From a bacterium (GTDB lineage Bacteria; Electryoneota; RPQS01): DNA of 9,002 nt. A program made the translations under genes and the position numbers. Position 1 is the first letter of the stretch. Each line of letters opens with the position of its first letter. Below the pieces are notes generated by a model, which did no database searches, was not told where the DNA came from, and saw nothing but the letters and a program-made list of their open reading frames with translations. The stretch covers positions 1 through 9,002 of the forward strand of contig JAHIZR010000071.1 of NCBI GenBank assembly GCA_018814465.1, in the 5' to 3' direction. This document shows, piece after piece, positions 1 through 5,688 of the stretch.

Positions 1-1506
1 CAATAACAGTATCCCTCGCGTCAGCGTCACCATCCATCTTTGCTGCGGATCCTCGACTCCCGCCATCGTGATCACGCCCCACCATTCCTGATACGCCCAG
101 AACGATAGCAGCACGATCAGATAGAGCGGCGTGACAAACTTGATGATGAAGCGGTAAATCCCCGGCACCTTCAACTGCGCGCCGTGTCCCATCTCTTCGA
201 AACCGCGCTTTAAGCCCAAAAAGTAGCCGAACAAAATCACCATAATCGTCGCCGACACGACAGGGAGCACCGTCCCCGCCCAGAAATCCATCTCGTCCAG
301 CGTCCCGTAGCGCATCGTGAACACCAGAAACATCGTAATCAAAAAGTTGAACGAGCCCACCGCGGCAATCGCCTGCTTCTGCGTGAGGTCGAGCTCATCT
401 TTAAGGAACGTAATCGCCGGCTGAATCAGCGACACCGACGACGTAATCCCCGCCACGAACAGCAGGAAGAACCACAGCAGACCGAAGATCGCCCCGCCGG
501 TCATCTGCGCGAAAATCAGCGGCATCGTCACAAATCCTAAACTAAACGAGCCCCCCTGCGCAATTTCCTGCGCACCCGCCGCGCCGTAGAACACCGCCGC
601 CGCCACGATCCCCACGCTCCCGCCTAAAAGCACTTCCACGAATTCATTCGTCGAGGCGGAGGTCAGACTCGACAGCACCACGTCGTCCTTGGCGCGCAAA
701 TAGCTCGAATAGGCCATGATGCAGCCCATCCCCACCGACAGCGTAAAGAAAATCTGTCCCGCCGCCGCGATCCATACCTTCGCATTGGAGAGGCTTGACC
801 AGTCCGGGTTCCACATGAAACCGAGCGCGTTCGTCACGTTCCAGTCGGGGTGCGCGGCGTCCGGAGCGCCCAGCGTCAGCACCCGCACCGCCAGCACGAG
901 CCCGCAGAAAATCAGAATCGGCATCCCGATCTTGGCCAGCTTCTCGATCCCCCGCGAAATCCCGTGATAGATAATCCAGTAGTTCAGCACGAACACGATG
1001 CCGAACACGATAATCGCCGCCCACGGGCCATTAAAGTACGGCGTCTCCGCGACGGCGATGAAGCCTCCGAAAAAGCCGCCCATGTCTCCCGCCGCAATCG
1101 CCGTGTCCCAGGCTCCCGTGAGGGCGAAATAACTGAAGGCCAGCGTCCAGCCCTCGATATAGACATAATAAAAGGTGATGACCGTCGGCACGAGGATGGA
1201 CACGATGCCGAGGTATTTCGCCCACGGCCTCCCCGAGGTGATGCGATGGAAGACGCCCGGCCCGGTGCCGTGATTATGCCTCCCCCCGTAACGGCCCAGC
1301 GTCCATTCAATCCACGCCAGCGGAATGCCTAAGAGCAGAAAAGCTATGAAGTAAGGCACCATGAACGCCCCGCCCCCGTTGGCCGCCGCCTGTGAGGGAA
1401 AGCGCAGGAAATTCCCCAGTCCCACCGCGCTTCCCGACACGGCCAGAATCACTCCCAACCGCGATCCCCACGCATCTCTGGTCTTCACCGAACTTGTGTC
1501 ACTCAT
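1..1506 (-). CDS. Sodium:neurotransmitter symporter family transporter (SNF/NSS, LeuT-like), 3' end cut by window edge
   Basis: Sodium-coupled secondary transporter of the inner membrane; the family imports amino acids and related amines, substrate here unknown. I translated the minus strand from ATG at 1506: 502 codons are open to the window edge, against about 510-520 residues for LeuT, so only the end of TM12 is probably missing. The TM1 signature around residues 19-37 (GSAVGLGN, then FLRFP) is almost that of LeuT. By alignment from memory, sodium site residues are all present: A27, N32, T255, N287 for Na1, and G25, V28, A352, T355, S356 for Na2. The TM6 block GQIFFTLS (250-257) and TM8 block AGITSSVSLIQP (352-363) also match. 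LeuT N21 is Ser26 here. AGGA lies 8 bases before the ATG and a good promoter sits upstream, so it looks singly transcribed. It is clearly more GC-rich than the toxin-antitoxin-like module. Confidence 0.95.
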   Translation of the reverse strand, partial: MSDTSSVKTRDAWGSRLGVILAVSGSAVGLGNFLRFPSQAAANGGGAFMVPYFIAFLLLGIPLAWIEWTLGRYGGRHNHGTGPGVFHRITSGRPWAKYLGIVSILVPTVITFYYVYIEGWTLAFSYFALTGAWDTAIAAGDMGGFFGGFIAVAETPYFNGPWAAIIVFGIVFVLNYWIIYHGISRGIEKLAKIGMPILIFCGLVLAVRVLTLGAPDAAHPDWNVTNALGFMWNPDWSSLSNAKVWIAAAGQIFFTLSVGMGCIMAYSSYLRAKDDVVLSSLTSASTNEFVEVLLGGSVGIVAAAVFYGAAGAQEIAQGGSFSLGFVTMPLIFAQMTGGAIFGLLWFFLLFVAGITSSVSLIQPAITFLKDELDLTQKQAIAAVGSFNFLITMFLVFTMRYGTLDEMDFWAGTVLPVVSATIMVILFGYFLGLKRGFEEMGHGAQLKVPGIYRFIIKFVTPLYLIVLLSFWAYQEWWGVITMAGVEDPQQRWMVTLTRGILLL

Positions 1507-1551
1507 GCAGCAAATCCTAAGTTTTGTCAATTAAGCAACATATCAATCCCC

Positions 1552-1580
1552 ATTATATAGCACATTGCCACAAAAATCAA
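1552..1580 (-). promoter_or_regulatory. Sigma70-like promoter of the SNF transporter gene
   Basis: Reading the minus strand, a -35 box TTGATT (1580-1575) is followed after exactly 17 bases by a perfect -10 box TATAAT (1557-1552). Transcription would start near 1545, giving a leader of about 40 bases before the ATG at 1506. A TTGACA at 1530-1525 also exists but lies too close to the start codon to serve as -35 for this gene. Confidence 0.75.
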
Positions 1581-1700
1581 GACTTCCCAGCACCGAACTG
1601 ACATTATTTGGGGTGGTGGGCGGGTATAGATTCAATGACTACGGGAGGACATAAGGAGGGTCTCAATTCTCCGGGTCGGTGGGTGGGTACCCACATCGTC

Positions 1701-1745
1701 ATTCTGGACACCCACAGTAGTCTTCGGATGTGGGGCGTCCAGAAT
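1701..1745 (-). repeat. Long hairpin element, copy 1 (conserved foot and CGAAGAC loop)
   Basis: Inverted repeat with a 9-bp foot (ATTCTGGAC at 1701-1709 against GTCCAGAAT at 1737-1745), a small internal loop (A1710 against G1735/C1736), and a 6-bp inner stem (CCCACA 1711-1716 against TGTGGG 1729-1734). On the minus strand the loop reads TCCGAAGACTAC. The foot, the CGAAGAC loop and the flanking GAATGAC match the hairpin at 8382-8425, but the inner stem is a different sequence. Confidence 0.7.
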
Positions 1746-1761
1746 CTCTCTTCTCCGCTCT

Positions 1762-1790
1762 CCCCCCAAAACACTCTTTCCTTTGGGGGG
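1762..1790. repeat. C-run/G-run hairpin
   Basis: CCCCCCAAA at 1762-1770 is the exact reverse complement of TTTGGGGGG at 1782-1790, with an 11-base loop. It is followed by more G-runs up to 1830. There is no T-tract, so it does not read as an intrinsic terminator on the plus strand. Confidence 0.55.
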
Positions 1791-1839
1791 GATGTAAGGG
1801 GGGTAACATTCTTCTGGGGTGGGGGGCGGGATCTTGCTT

Positions 1840-1918
1840 CTGCTCGCCGAGCCGGGCTAAGCACAGAAAACGTTACGCTTTCGAGTCCGTTTAGGTGCGC
1901 AACCTCACCCGGAATCTT
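1840..1918 (-). repeat. 78-bp dispersed intergenic repeat, copy A
   Basis: On the minus strand it begins AAGATTCCGG, passes through GGTTGCGCAC and a variable middle containing TCGAAAGCG, and ends in CTGTGCTTAG followed by CCCGGCTCGGCGAGCAG. The same blocks, in the same order and at nearly the same spacing, occur at 8450-8527 and 8680-8754 on the plus strand. The last 25 or so bases are identical between this copy and 8450-8527. The end contains the palindrome GCTCGGCGAGC. Non-coding as far as I can see. Confidence 0.8.
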
Positions 1919-2170
1919 ACTTCAAGTTTCATGTTTCATCCCTCTGCCCTCTGCCCTCATCCCTTGCCTTGCCCTCTCCTTTCTCCTTGTTCCCCCTGCC
2001 CTTACCTTCCCCTATTGCGCCCCTATTGCCGCACATCCTGACACGATTGCCAGCTTTAAGCATTGTTATTCTTGTAATTATGCAAACTTAAATGATAGTT
2101 ATTATTCTATTTAATTTTATGTGTAGCAAGTGAATTGCATGACTATTAGATTTTCACGGGAGTAAATCTA

Positions 2171-2220
2171 TTGAATCTCTTGAGCAATAATCGTATCATA
2201 ATTGTGTTGCAATTCTGATA
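2171..2220 (+). promoter_or_regulatory. Promoter with overlapping inverted-repeat operator for the ImmA/IrrE-DUF4411 operon
   Basis: A plausible -35 TTGAAT (2171-2176) and -10 TATCAT (2194-2199) are 17 bases apart. The -10 box forms the start of an inverted repeat: left arm TATCATAATTG (2194-2204), spacer TGTTG, right arm CAATTCTGATA (2210-2220), with 10 of 11 positions complementary. It ends 43 bases before the TTG start at 2264. A protein bound there would cover the -10 box and start site, as expected of autorepression by an Xre-type protein. A second, 7-bp inverted repeat (TAGATTT 2147-2153, AAATCTA 2164-2170) abuts the -35 box. Confidence 0.55.
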
Positions 2221-2263
2221 TCGGCAAAAAAACATTGTTAATTAGGCACTACGGAACCATATC

Positions 2264-3400
2264 TTGAATCGAGTTGAAATAAATAACGACGTTTTACGTT
2301 GGGTGCTTTCTCGCTCGACTATTCCGTATGTAAAACTTATAGAGCGTTTTCCGAAACTACCTGAATGGCTAGAAGGCGATCTTAGCCCAACATTTTTGCA
2401 AGTAGAGGGACTAGCGAAGGCAACACTCACGCCGCTTGGATACTTTTTTCTATCTACACCGCCACCATACTCGCTACCGATTCCACACTTTAGAACTTTC
2501 AGAGACGAACGAGGACAAAATAGTAGTCCGGAGCTTATTGAAACTGTTCATCTTATGCAGCGTAGACAAGACTGGATGAAGGAATACTTAAACGATCAGG
2601 GTGCTGAGCAGTTGAGAATTGTGTCCTCCTCTGATCGGGCAGATTCATATCGAGAGGTTTCAGATAGAATAAAAGCCTGGCTACATTTGCGGGATGATTG
2701 GGCCGCAGAACATCGGAATTGGTCGGATGCTCTGCGTGCACTAGTAGAATACATCGAAGCTTCTGGAATTCTGATTGTCATTAACGGCGTTGTAGGCAAC
2801 AACAATAGGCGAGCTTTAGATCCAAAGGAGTTTCGAGGTTTCGTATTGGTTGACGATTATGCGCCCTTAATCTTCCTCAATGGAGCTGATTCAAAATCCG
2901 CTCAAATGTTTACGATAGCTCATGAACTTGCACATATATGCTATGGGTCGAGCGCCGCATTTGATTTAAGAGACCTACAACCAGCGGAAAATGAAATCGA
3001 GGTAGCATGTAATGCAGTGGCTGCTGAGTTTCTTGTATCCGAAGACCAAATGCGAAGACAGTGGCGGAGTGCACCAGATCCTCCGAGTGCTTTTCAACAT
3101 CTTGCGCGGATTTTCAAAGTGAGTGAGATAGTAGTTGCTCGACGCGCTTTGGACCTTGAACTTGTTTCCAGATCAGACTTTTTCTCATTCTACAACGAGT
3201 ATTCTTCTAGGGAGATTAAAAAACGAAAGGATTCTTCTGGGGGTAATTTTTGGGCAAATCAGAGCTTCAGGATTGGGCATCGTTTCGGCAATGCAATTGT
3301 CAATGCCGTTCGAAGTGGTCAAATACTCTATCAGGATGCTTTTCGACTCACTGGGTTACGAGGCAATACATTTAAAAATTTTATGGCGTCTTTTGACTAA
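2264..3400 (+). CDS. ImmA/IrrE family metallo-endopeptidase with Xre-like N-terminus (COG2856), antitoxin-side partner of a TA-like pair
   Basis: A 378-residue protein. The first 65 or so residues (LRWVLSRS, then RFPKLPEWLEGDLSPTFLQ, PLGYFFL) match the degenerate Xre helix-turn-helix typical of long COG2856 proteins, followed by their usual LPIPHFRT segment (71-78). The Zn-peptidase signature HELAH is at 220-224, and E246 ahead of CN (249-250) in the following helix is the likely third ligand. The C-terminal 120 residues are less characteristic. The start is TTG at 2264: an in-frame TAG lies 7 codons upstream and no better start intervenes, and the family N-terminus fits; the ribosome site is weak. 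The DUF4411 PIN-like gene follows after 14 bases. This pairing is a known predicted toxin-antitoxin arrangement, the COG2856 member taken as antitoxin or regulator; protease activity on a specific target is not shown here. AT-rich against its surroundings, suggesting transfer. Confidence 0.9.
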   Translation: MNRVEINNDVLRWVLSRSTIPYVKLIERFPKLPEWLEGDLSPTFLQVEGLAKATLTPLGYFFLSTPPPYSLPIPHFRTFRDERGQNSSPELIETVHLMQRRQDWMKEYLNDQGAEQLRIVSSSDRADSYREVSDRIKAWLHLRDDWAAEHRNWSDALRALVEYIEASGILIVINGVVGNNNRRALDPKEFRGFVLVDDYAPLIFLNGADSKSAQMFTIAHELAHICYGSSAAFDLRDLQPAENEIEVACNAVAAEFLVSEDQMRRQWRSAPDPPSAFQHLARIFKVSEIVVARRALDLELVSRSDFFSFYNEYSSREIKKRKDSSGGNFWANQSFRIGHRFGNAIVNAVRSGQILYQDAFRLTGLRGNTFKNFMASFD

Positions 3401-3414
3401 AGGATTGGGGAACA

Positions 3415-3903
3415 ATGGAATATGTTATAGACGCAAATATCTTTATAGAAGCATCAAATAGATACTACGCATTTGACATCGCCCCGCCGTTTTGGGATCA
3501 CCTGTTGAATCAGGTGGCTACTGGAACTATTTGTAGCATTGATAAGGTTGGTGCTGAAATTGCTCAAGGGAAAGATGATCTTGCGAAATGGTCTCGTACT
3601 CGGTTTAATCATGCTTACGAAACTACAGCATCTCCTGAAATAGCGAATGCTTATAGGCGAATTATTGATTGGGTACAGAACAACAATCACTTCAAGGATT
3701 CAGCAAAGACAGAGTTTGCTAATTGCGCTGATGGTTGGATAATTGCTTATGCACTCGAAAATAATTGCACAGTAGTTACACATGAGGGATTCGATTTAGT
3801 CTGTAAACGTAAAGTCCTAATCCCAGTTGTATGTCGTCAATTCAACATTCCGTTTCTGAATACGTTTGAAATGCTTAGAGCGCTAGGTATCAGGTTTAGA
3901 TAA
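3415..3903 (+). CDS. DUF4411 family PIN-like protein (putative RNase toxin)
   Basis: A 162-residue protein matching the DUF4411 family, whose fold is PIN-like, over its full length. It opens MEYVIDANIFIEA, giving the first acidic residue D6. E48 lies in KVGAEIAQGKDDLAKW (44-59), D106 in ADGWIIAYA (105-113) and E124 in VTHEGF (122-127); these are the likely metal-binding acidic residues. The C-terminus (KVLIPVVC, then NIPFLNTFEMLRALG) is the family's typical ending. PIN proteins are usually Mg/Mn-dependent RNases, often toxins in type II systems; the target here is unknown. It lies 14 bases after the ImmA/IrrE-like gene with GGGGA just ahead of the ATG, so the two are surely co-transcribed, and a strong terminator follows at once. 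Intact, with no missing key residue. Confidence 0.9.
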   Translation: MEYVIDANIFIEASNRYYAFDIAPPFWDHLLNQVATGTICSIDKVGAEIAQGKDDLAKWSRTRFNHAYETTASPEIANAYRRIIDWVQNNNHFKDSAKTEFANCADGWIIAYALENNCTVVTHEGFDLVCKRKVLIPVVCRQFNIPFLNTFEMLRALGIRFR

Positions 3904-3929
3904 TCTGAATGTGTTCTCTACTTGAGCAG

Positions 3930-3953
3930 AAACCCCGCAAATATGCGGGGTTT
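3930..3953 (+). terminator. Intrinsic terminator of the toxin-antitoxin-like operon (possibly bidirectional)
   Basis: A perfect 10-bp stem, AAACCCCGCA (3930-3939) with TGCGGGGTTT (3944-3953), has an AATA loop and is followed by T-rich sequence. It begins 26 bases after the DUF4411 stop codon. Read on the minus strand it also ends in a short T run, so it could stop transcription from the right as well. Confidence 0.85.
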
Positions 3954-3982
3954 TGTATTTGTTTGAAAATTGTGTACTGTCC

Positions 3983-4213
3983 TCAGGCTAACGGCGCCAC
4001 CGTGGAACGGAAATCGGTACTGGACGGTTTCATTTTAATGGAAATGTTCAGTTTTGAAGATTTATTGTTAGTGCTTTTCATAGGCTTACCCTCGTTCTTA
4101 GTTTCTCTTTGAACAGAATTTGTTCGTCGAATTTCAATCTTAGCTAAAATTGAATCTACTACAAATAAGGTGCCCAGCACCAACATCGTTACTGGAATTG
4201 AACCAGTCGCCAT
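3983..4213 (-). CDS. Possible small membrane protein, doubtful
   Basis: A 76-codon minus-strand ORF from ATG at 4213. Its first 25 residues (MATGSIPVTML, then VLGTLFVVDSILAKI) could form one membrane helix, followed by a Lys/Arg/Ser/Asn-rich tail. I do not recognise it. In favour: AGGT about 9 bases before the ATG, a TATAAT (4256-4251) upstream, and the terminator at 3930-3953 beyond its stop, making it convergent with the DUF4411 gene. Against: no family resemblance, no matching -35 box, and ordinary length for a chance ORF. It could be a small accessory gene of the transferred module or noise. Confidence 0.3.
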   Translation of the reverse strand: MATGSIPVTMLVLGTLFVVDSILAKIEIRRTNSVQRETKNEGKPMKSTNNKSSKLNISIKMKPSSTDFRSTVAPLA

Positions 4214-4320
4214 CGCCGCTAACCTGAGAGCAGCATTTAGTTGGGTTAATATTATATACTTTTAAATCCTTACTTTGTTCCATCAAGCTTGACTTTTCTA
4301 TTTATCTGTCGTATATTACA

Positions 4321-4353
4321 TCCAGTCATTGCTAAAATGACTGGATTTGTTTT
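4321..4353 (+). terminator. Hairpin with T-rich tail, probable terminator
   Basis: A perfect 10-bp stem, TCCAGTCATT (4321-4330) with AATGACTGGA (4336-4345), has a GCTAA loop and is followed by TTTGTTTT. It has the form of an intrinsic terminator on the plus strand, yet no plus-strand gene clearly ends before it, so it may close an unrecognised transcript or be a relic. Confidence 0.55.
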
Positions 4354-4413
4354 GCATATAATTCATTTTTCTTATTTTATCCTTTTTCCTTTATCCTTTC
4401 TCCTTTAATTCCA

Positions 4414-4834
4414 ATGGCTTCATCTCCCAACGGCAAGGCTCGCTCCCGAATGAATGCCCTGAAACACGGACTCCGAGCCACCGACGAGCTATTCCTGCAA
4501 TCCCTTAACCCCAAGGAACGTAAGCTCTTCCGGCAGATCAAGAACCTCCTCCATTAAAGACTACAAACCCCAAACCGACCACGAGCAACTCTTGGTAGAC
4601 GAAATTGCCATCCAGCACTTTCGCGGCCTCTGGCTCTATCGGCTCGAACAGCAAGCCGCCCACAACCCAGCATCGGATCTCGACATCCCCAACTCCGTCA
4701 TTCCCCTCATTGACCGCTTCTCCCGCTACAACACCCGCATCCTAAAAGACATCAAAACCCTCCACAATCGCCTCTTTTCCCTCTATTTTCAGCGCGGCGA
4801 TCTGTCCCTAACCCCCTTCGTAATCAAAGAATAA
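4414..4834 (+). pseudogene. Small 'NALKHGL'-type hypothetical protein, split by a one-base frameshift
   Basis: ATG at 4414 opens a frame reading MASSPNGKARSRMNALKHGL and onward for 47 codons to TAA at 4555-4557. Shifting by one base (reading AAA at 4556) gives an uninterrupted 92 residues to TAA at 4832-4834, starting KDYKPQTDHEQLLVDEIA. The joined product of about 139 residues has the layout of small proteins seen repeatedly in environmental bacterial genomes: an N-terminal GKARSRMNALKHGL motif, then a helical part with QLLVDEIAIQHFRGLWLYRLEQ. Their function is unknown to me. Codons are C-rich at third positions, unlike the AT-rich flanks. No Shine-Dalgarno precedes the ATG. Either a decayed gene or a sequencing error; the CAT-TAA junction is not a known programmed frameshift site. 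Confidence 0.6.
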
Positions 4835-4913
4835 GCCCCTCTTCGTTCGACAAACCCCCCCTTTTCCTCCAAATTCTATAGCATTTTTATCTTCATATTT
4901 ATCAATATAATAC

Positions 4914-4940
4914 AAAAAGCCAGACCTAAGTCTGGCTTTT
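4914..4940 (-). terminator. Intrinsic terminator of the tRNA-Asn gene
   Basis: An 11-bp stem, AAAAGCCAGAC (4915-4925) with GTCTGGCTTTT (4930-4940), has a 4-base loop. On the minus strand it ends in TTTTTGTATT and begins just 4 bases after the tRNA 3' end, so it fits as the tRNA's terminator. Confidence 0.8.
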
Positions 4941-4943
4941 AAG

Positions 4944-5015
4944 CTCCGGGAGAGGGATTCGAACCCACGACCTAGTGGTTAACAGCCACCCGCTCTACCG
5001 CTGAGCTATCCCGGA
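4944..5015 (-). tRNA. tRNA-Asn (anticodon GTT)
   Basis: On the minus strand all four arms fold. The acceptor is TCCGGGA with TCCCGGA, the D arm GCTC-AGCGGTA-GAGC, the anticodon stem GGTGG with CCACT around loop CTGTTAA (anticodon GTT, bases 4983-4981), and the T loop is TTCGAAT. The discriminator is G and the CCA end is not encoded. The T stem (GTGGG with CCCTC) has one U-U mismatch at its second pair. The gene has its own promoter and terminator. Confidence 0.95.
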
Positions 5016-5025
5016 AAGAACAATA

Positions 5026-5054
5026 AATTTAAGCAAATCCTTGTGAATTGTCAA
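5026..5054 (-). promoter_or_regulatory. Promoter of tRNA-Asn
   Basis: On the minus strand a perfect -35 TTGACA (5054-5049) is followed after 17 bases by TAAATT (5031-5026). Transcription would begin a few bases before the mature tRNA 5' end at 5015, so little 5' trimming is needed. Confidence 0.75.
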
Positions 5055-5117
5055 GTACCTTCCGCACCCGCGCCGCCCCGGGACCGCCCGCAAGTATGCT
5101 CTTATCACAACCGGAGC

Positions 5118-5146
5118 TTGCAACTTATCTCATCTTCAGTTATATT
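5118..5146 (+). promoter_or_regulatory. Promoter of the small basic protein-HIT operon
   Basis: TTGCAA (5118-5123) and TATATT (5141-5146) are separated by 17 bases, 45 bases before the TTG start at 5191. It is divergent from the tRNA-Asn promoter, the two -35 boxes being about 63 bases apart. Confidence 0.65.
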
Positions 5147-5190
5147 ATAGCCTTATTCAGGATAAAAACCAAATTCTCAAGGAGATCGCA

Positions 5191-5292
5191 TTGAGCCGCA
5201 ACAAGACCATCATGAAAATGCTGCATCGCAAGAAGATGAAGCGCATCAAAGCCAAACTGGAAGCCGCGAAAGAGGCCGGAAAGAAGAAGTGA
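5191..5292 (+). CDS. 33-residue strongly basic protein, coupled to the HIT gene
   Basis: A short gene easily missed by length cut-offs. A strong Shine-Dalgarno AAGGAGA (5179-5185) lies 5 bases before TTG at 5191, and the frame runs 33 codons to TGA at 5290-5292. The product starts MSRNKTIMKMLHRKKMKRIK and continues AKLEAAKEAGKKK: roughly 13 Lys/Arg against 3 acidic residues, probably one long helix. The stop overlaps the GTG start of the HIT gene by 4 bases (GTGA), the usual sign of translational coupling. No signal peptide and no membrane segment, so cytoplasmic. Its size and charge suggest binding to RNA or the ribosome, as with small ribosome-associated proteins, but I cannot assign a family. 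Later in-frame ATGs (5212, 5218) exist, but the Shine-Dalgarno favours 5191. Confidence 0.7.
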   Translation: MSRNKTIMKMLHRKKMKRIKAKLEAAKEAGKKK

Positions 5293-5633
5293 GCGACTGT
5301 ATCTTCTGCAAAATCGCCTCCGGCGAAATTCCCGTAGACAAGCTGATTGACGACGAGGATGTCGTTGCTTTTCGGGATCTTAACCCGCAAGCACCGGAAC
5401 ATATTCTGATCATCCCCCGGCAACACCTCGAACGACTGGCCCATGCGGACGAAAGCCATTCCGACTTAATCGGAAAGCTGATCCTCGCCGCAAATAAACT
5501 CGCCAAAAAGCTGAAACTGGATGAGTCCGGCTATCGTTTAGTGATTAATAACGGCGAGTCCGCCGGACAATCCGTCTGGCACCTCCATCTGCACCTCCTC
5601 GGAGGCCGCGATTTTAATTGGCCTCCCGGTTAA
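5289..5633 (+). CDS. HIT family protein (HINT/HinT-type purine nucleoside phosphoramidase)
   Basis: A 114-residue cytoplasmic protein of the HINT branch, which hydrolyses adenosine phosphoramidates and lysyl- or aminoacyl-adenylates. The opening SDCIFCKIASGEIP and the stretch FRDLNPQAPEHILIIP (28-43) match HinT proteins. The histidine triad H98-L-H100-L-H102 lies in SVWHLHLHLLGGR, with H100 the expected nucleophile. C4 and C7 form the CxxC that with histidines binds zinc in many members; E. coli HinT lacks it. Length is normal for the family. It starts with GTG at 5289, overlapping the stop of the 33-residue gene, so both are read from the promoter at 5118-5146. No terminator is visible between its stop and the next gene. 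Confidence 0.95.
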   Translation: MSDCIFCKIASGEIPVDKLIDDEDVVAFRDLNPQAPEHILIIPRQHLERLAHADESHSDLIGKLILAANKLAKKLKLDESGYRLVINNGESAGQSVWHLHLHLLGGRDFNWPPG

Positions 5634-5659
5634 TCTGTTCGTACAAATCGCGATTCTGC

Positions 5660-5688
5660 TTGATTTTTTCCCAGATTGCTTGTATATT
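5660..5688 (+). promoter_or_regulatory. Promoter of the TPR lipoprotein gene
   Basis: TTGATT (5660-5665) and TATATT (5683-5688) with a 17-base spacer, 40 bases before the ATG at 5729 and just after the HIT stop codon. This supports separate transcription of the lipoprotein. Confidence 0.65.

Larger units (their letters stand above)
1581..2100. other. Gene-free spacer with mosaic repeats, G/C runs and pyrimidine-rich tracts
   Basis: No credible gene. Reading frames here cross hairpins and low-complexity tracts and have no family resemblance. The stretch holds a 12-bp palindrome (1683-1694), a long hairpin (1701-1745), a C/G-run hairpin (1762-1790), G-runs (1785-1830), one minus-strand copy of the 78-bp dispersed repeat (1840-1918), a pyrimidine-rich tract built from CCCTCTG/CCCTTGCC-like words (1930-2008), and an 11-bp tandem duplication CCCCTATTGCG/CCCCTATTGCC (2009-2030). 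The same element types occur again at 8194-8890. Confidence 0.7.
3954..4413. other. AT-rich spacer without a well-supported gene
   Basis: Between the operon terminator and the frameshifted gene at 4414. It holds one doubtful minus-strand ORF (3983-4213), a hairpin with the form of a tRNA T-arm (4191-4207), a TATAAT on the minus strand (4256-4251) without a good -35, a terminator-like hairpin (4321-4345), and a pyrimidine-rich tract of repeated TCCTTT-like words (4376-4408). I see no tRNA, CRISPR array or insertion sequence ends. Confidence 0.5.

Noticed and set aside
644..1332. Open frames on both strands inside the transporter region
   Set aside because: They are out of frame with a 502-codon minus-strand gene that matches LeuT motifs throughout.
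1701..1745. Integron attC site
   Set aside because: The hairpin lacks the RYYYAAC/GTTRRRY boxes at its ends, and there is no integrase or cassette structure.
1608..2114. 168-codon plus-strand open frame
   Set aside because: It runs across the long hairpin, the dispersed repeat in reverse and pyrimidine-rich tracts; composition follows the repeats and nothing resembles a protein family.
4191..4207. tRNA gene suggested by a perfect T-arm-like hairpin on the minus strand
   Set aside because: The following 7 bases have no matching 5' acceptor strand at the right distance, and no D or anticodon arm folds.
4944..4956. Attachment site at the tRNA-Asn 3' end for integration of the AT-rich island
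   Set aside because: I found no second copy of the tRNA 3' end within the window and no integrase gene.
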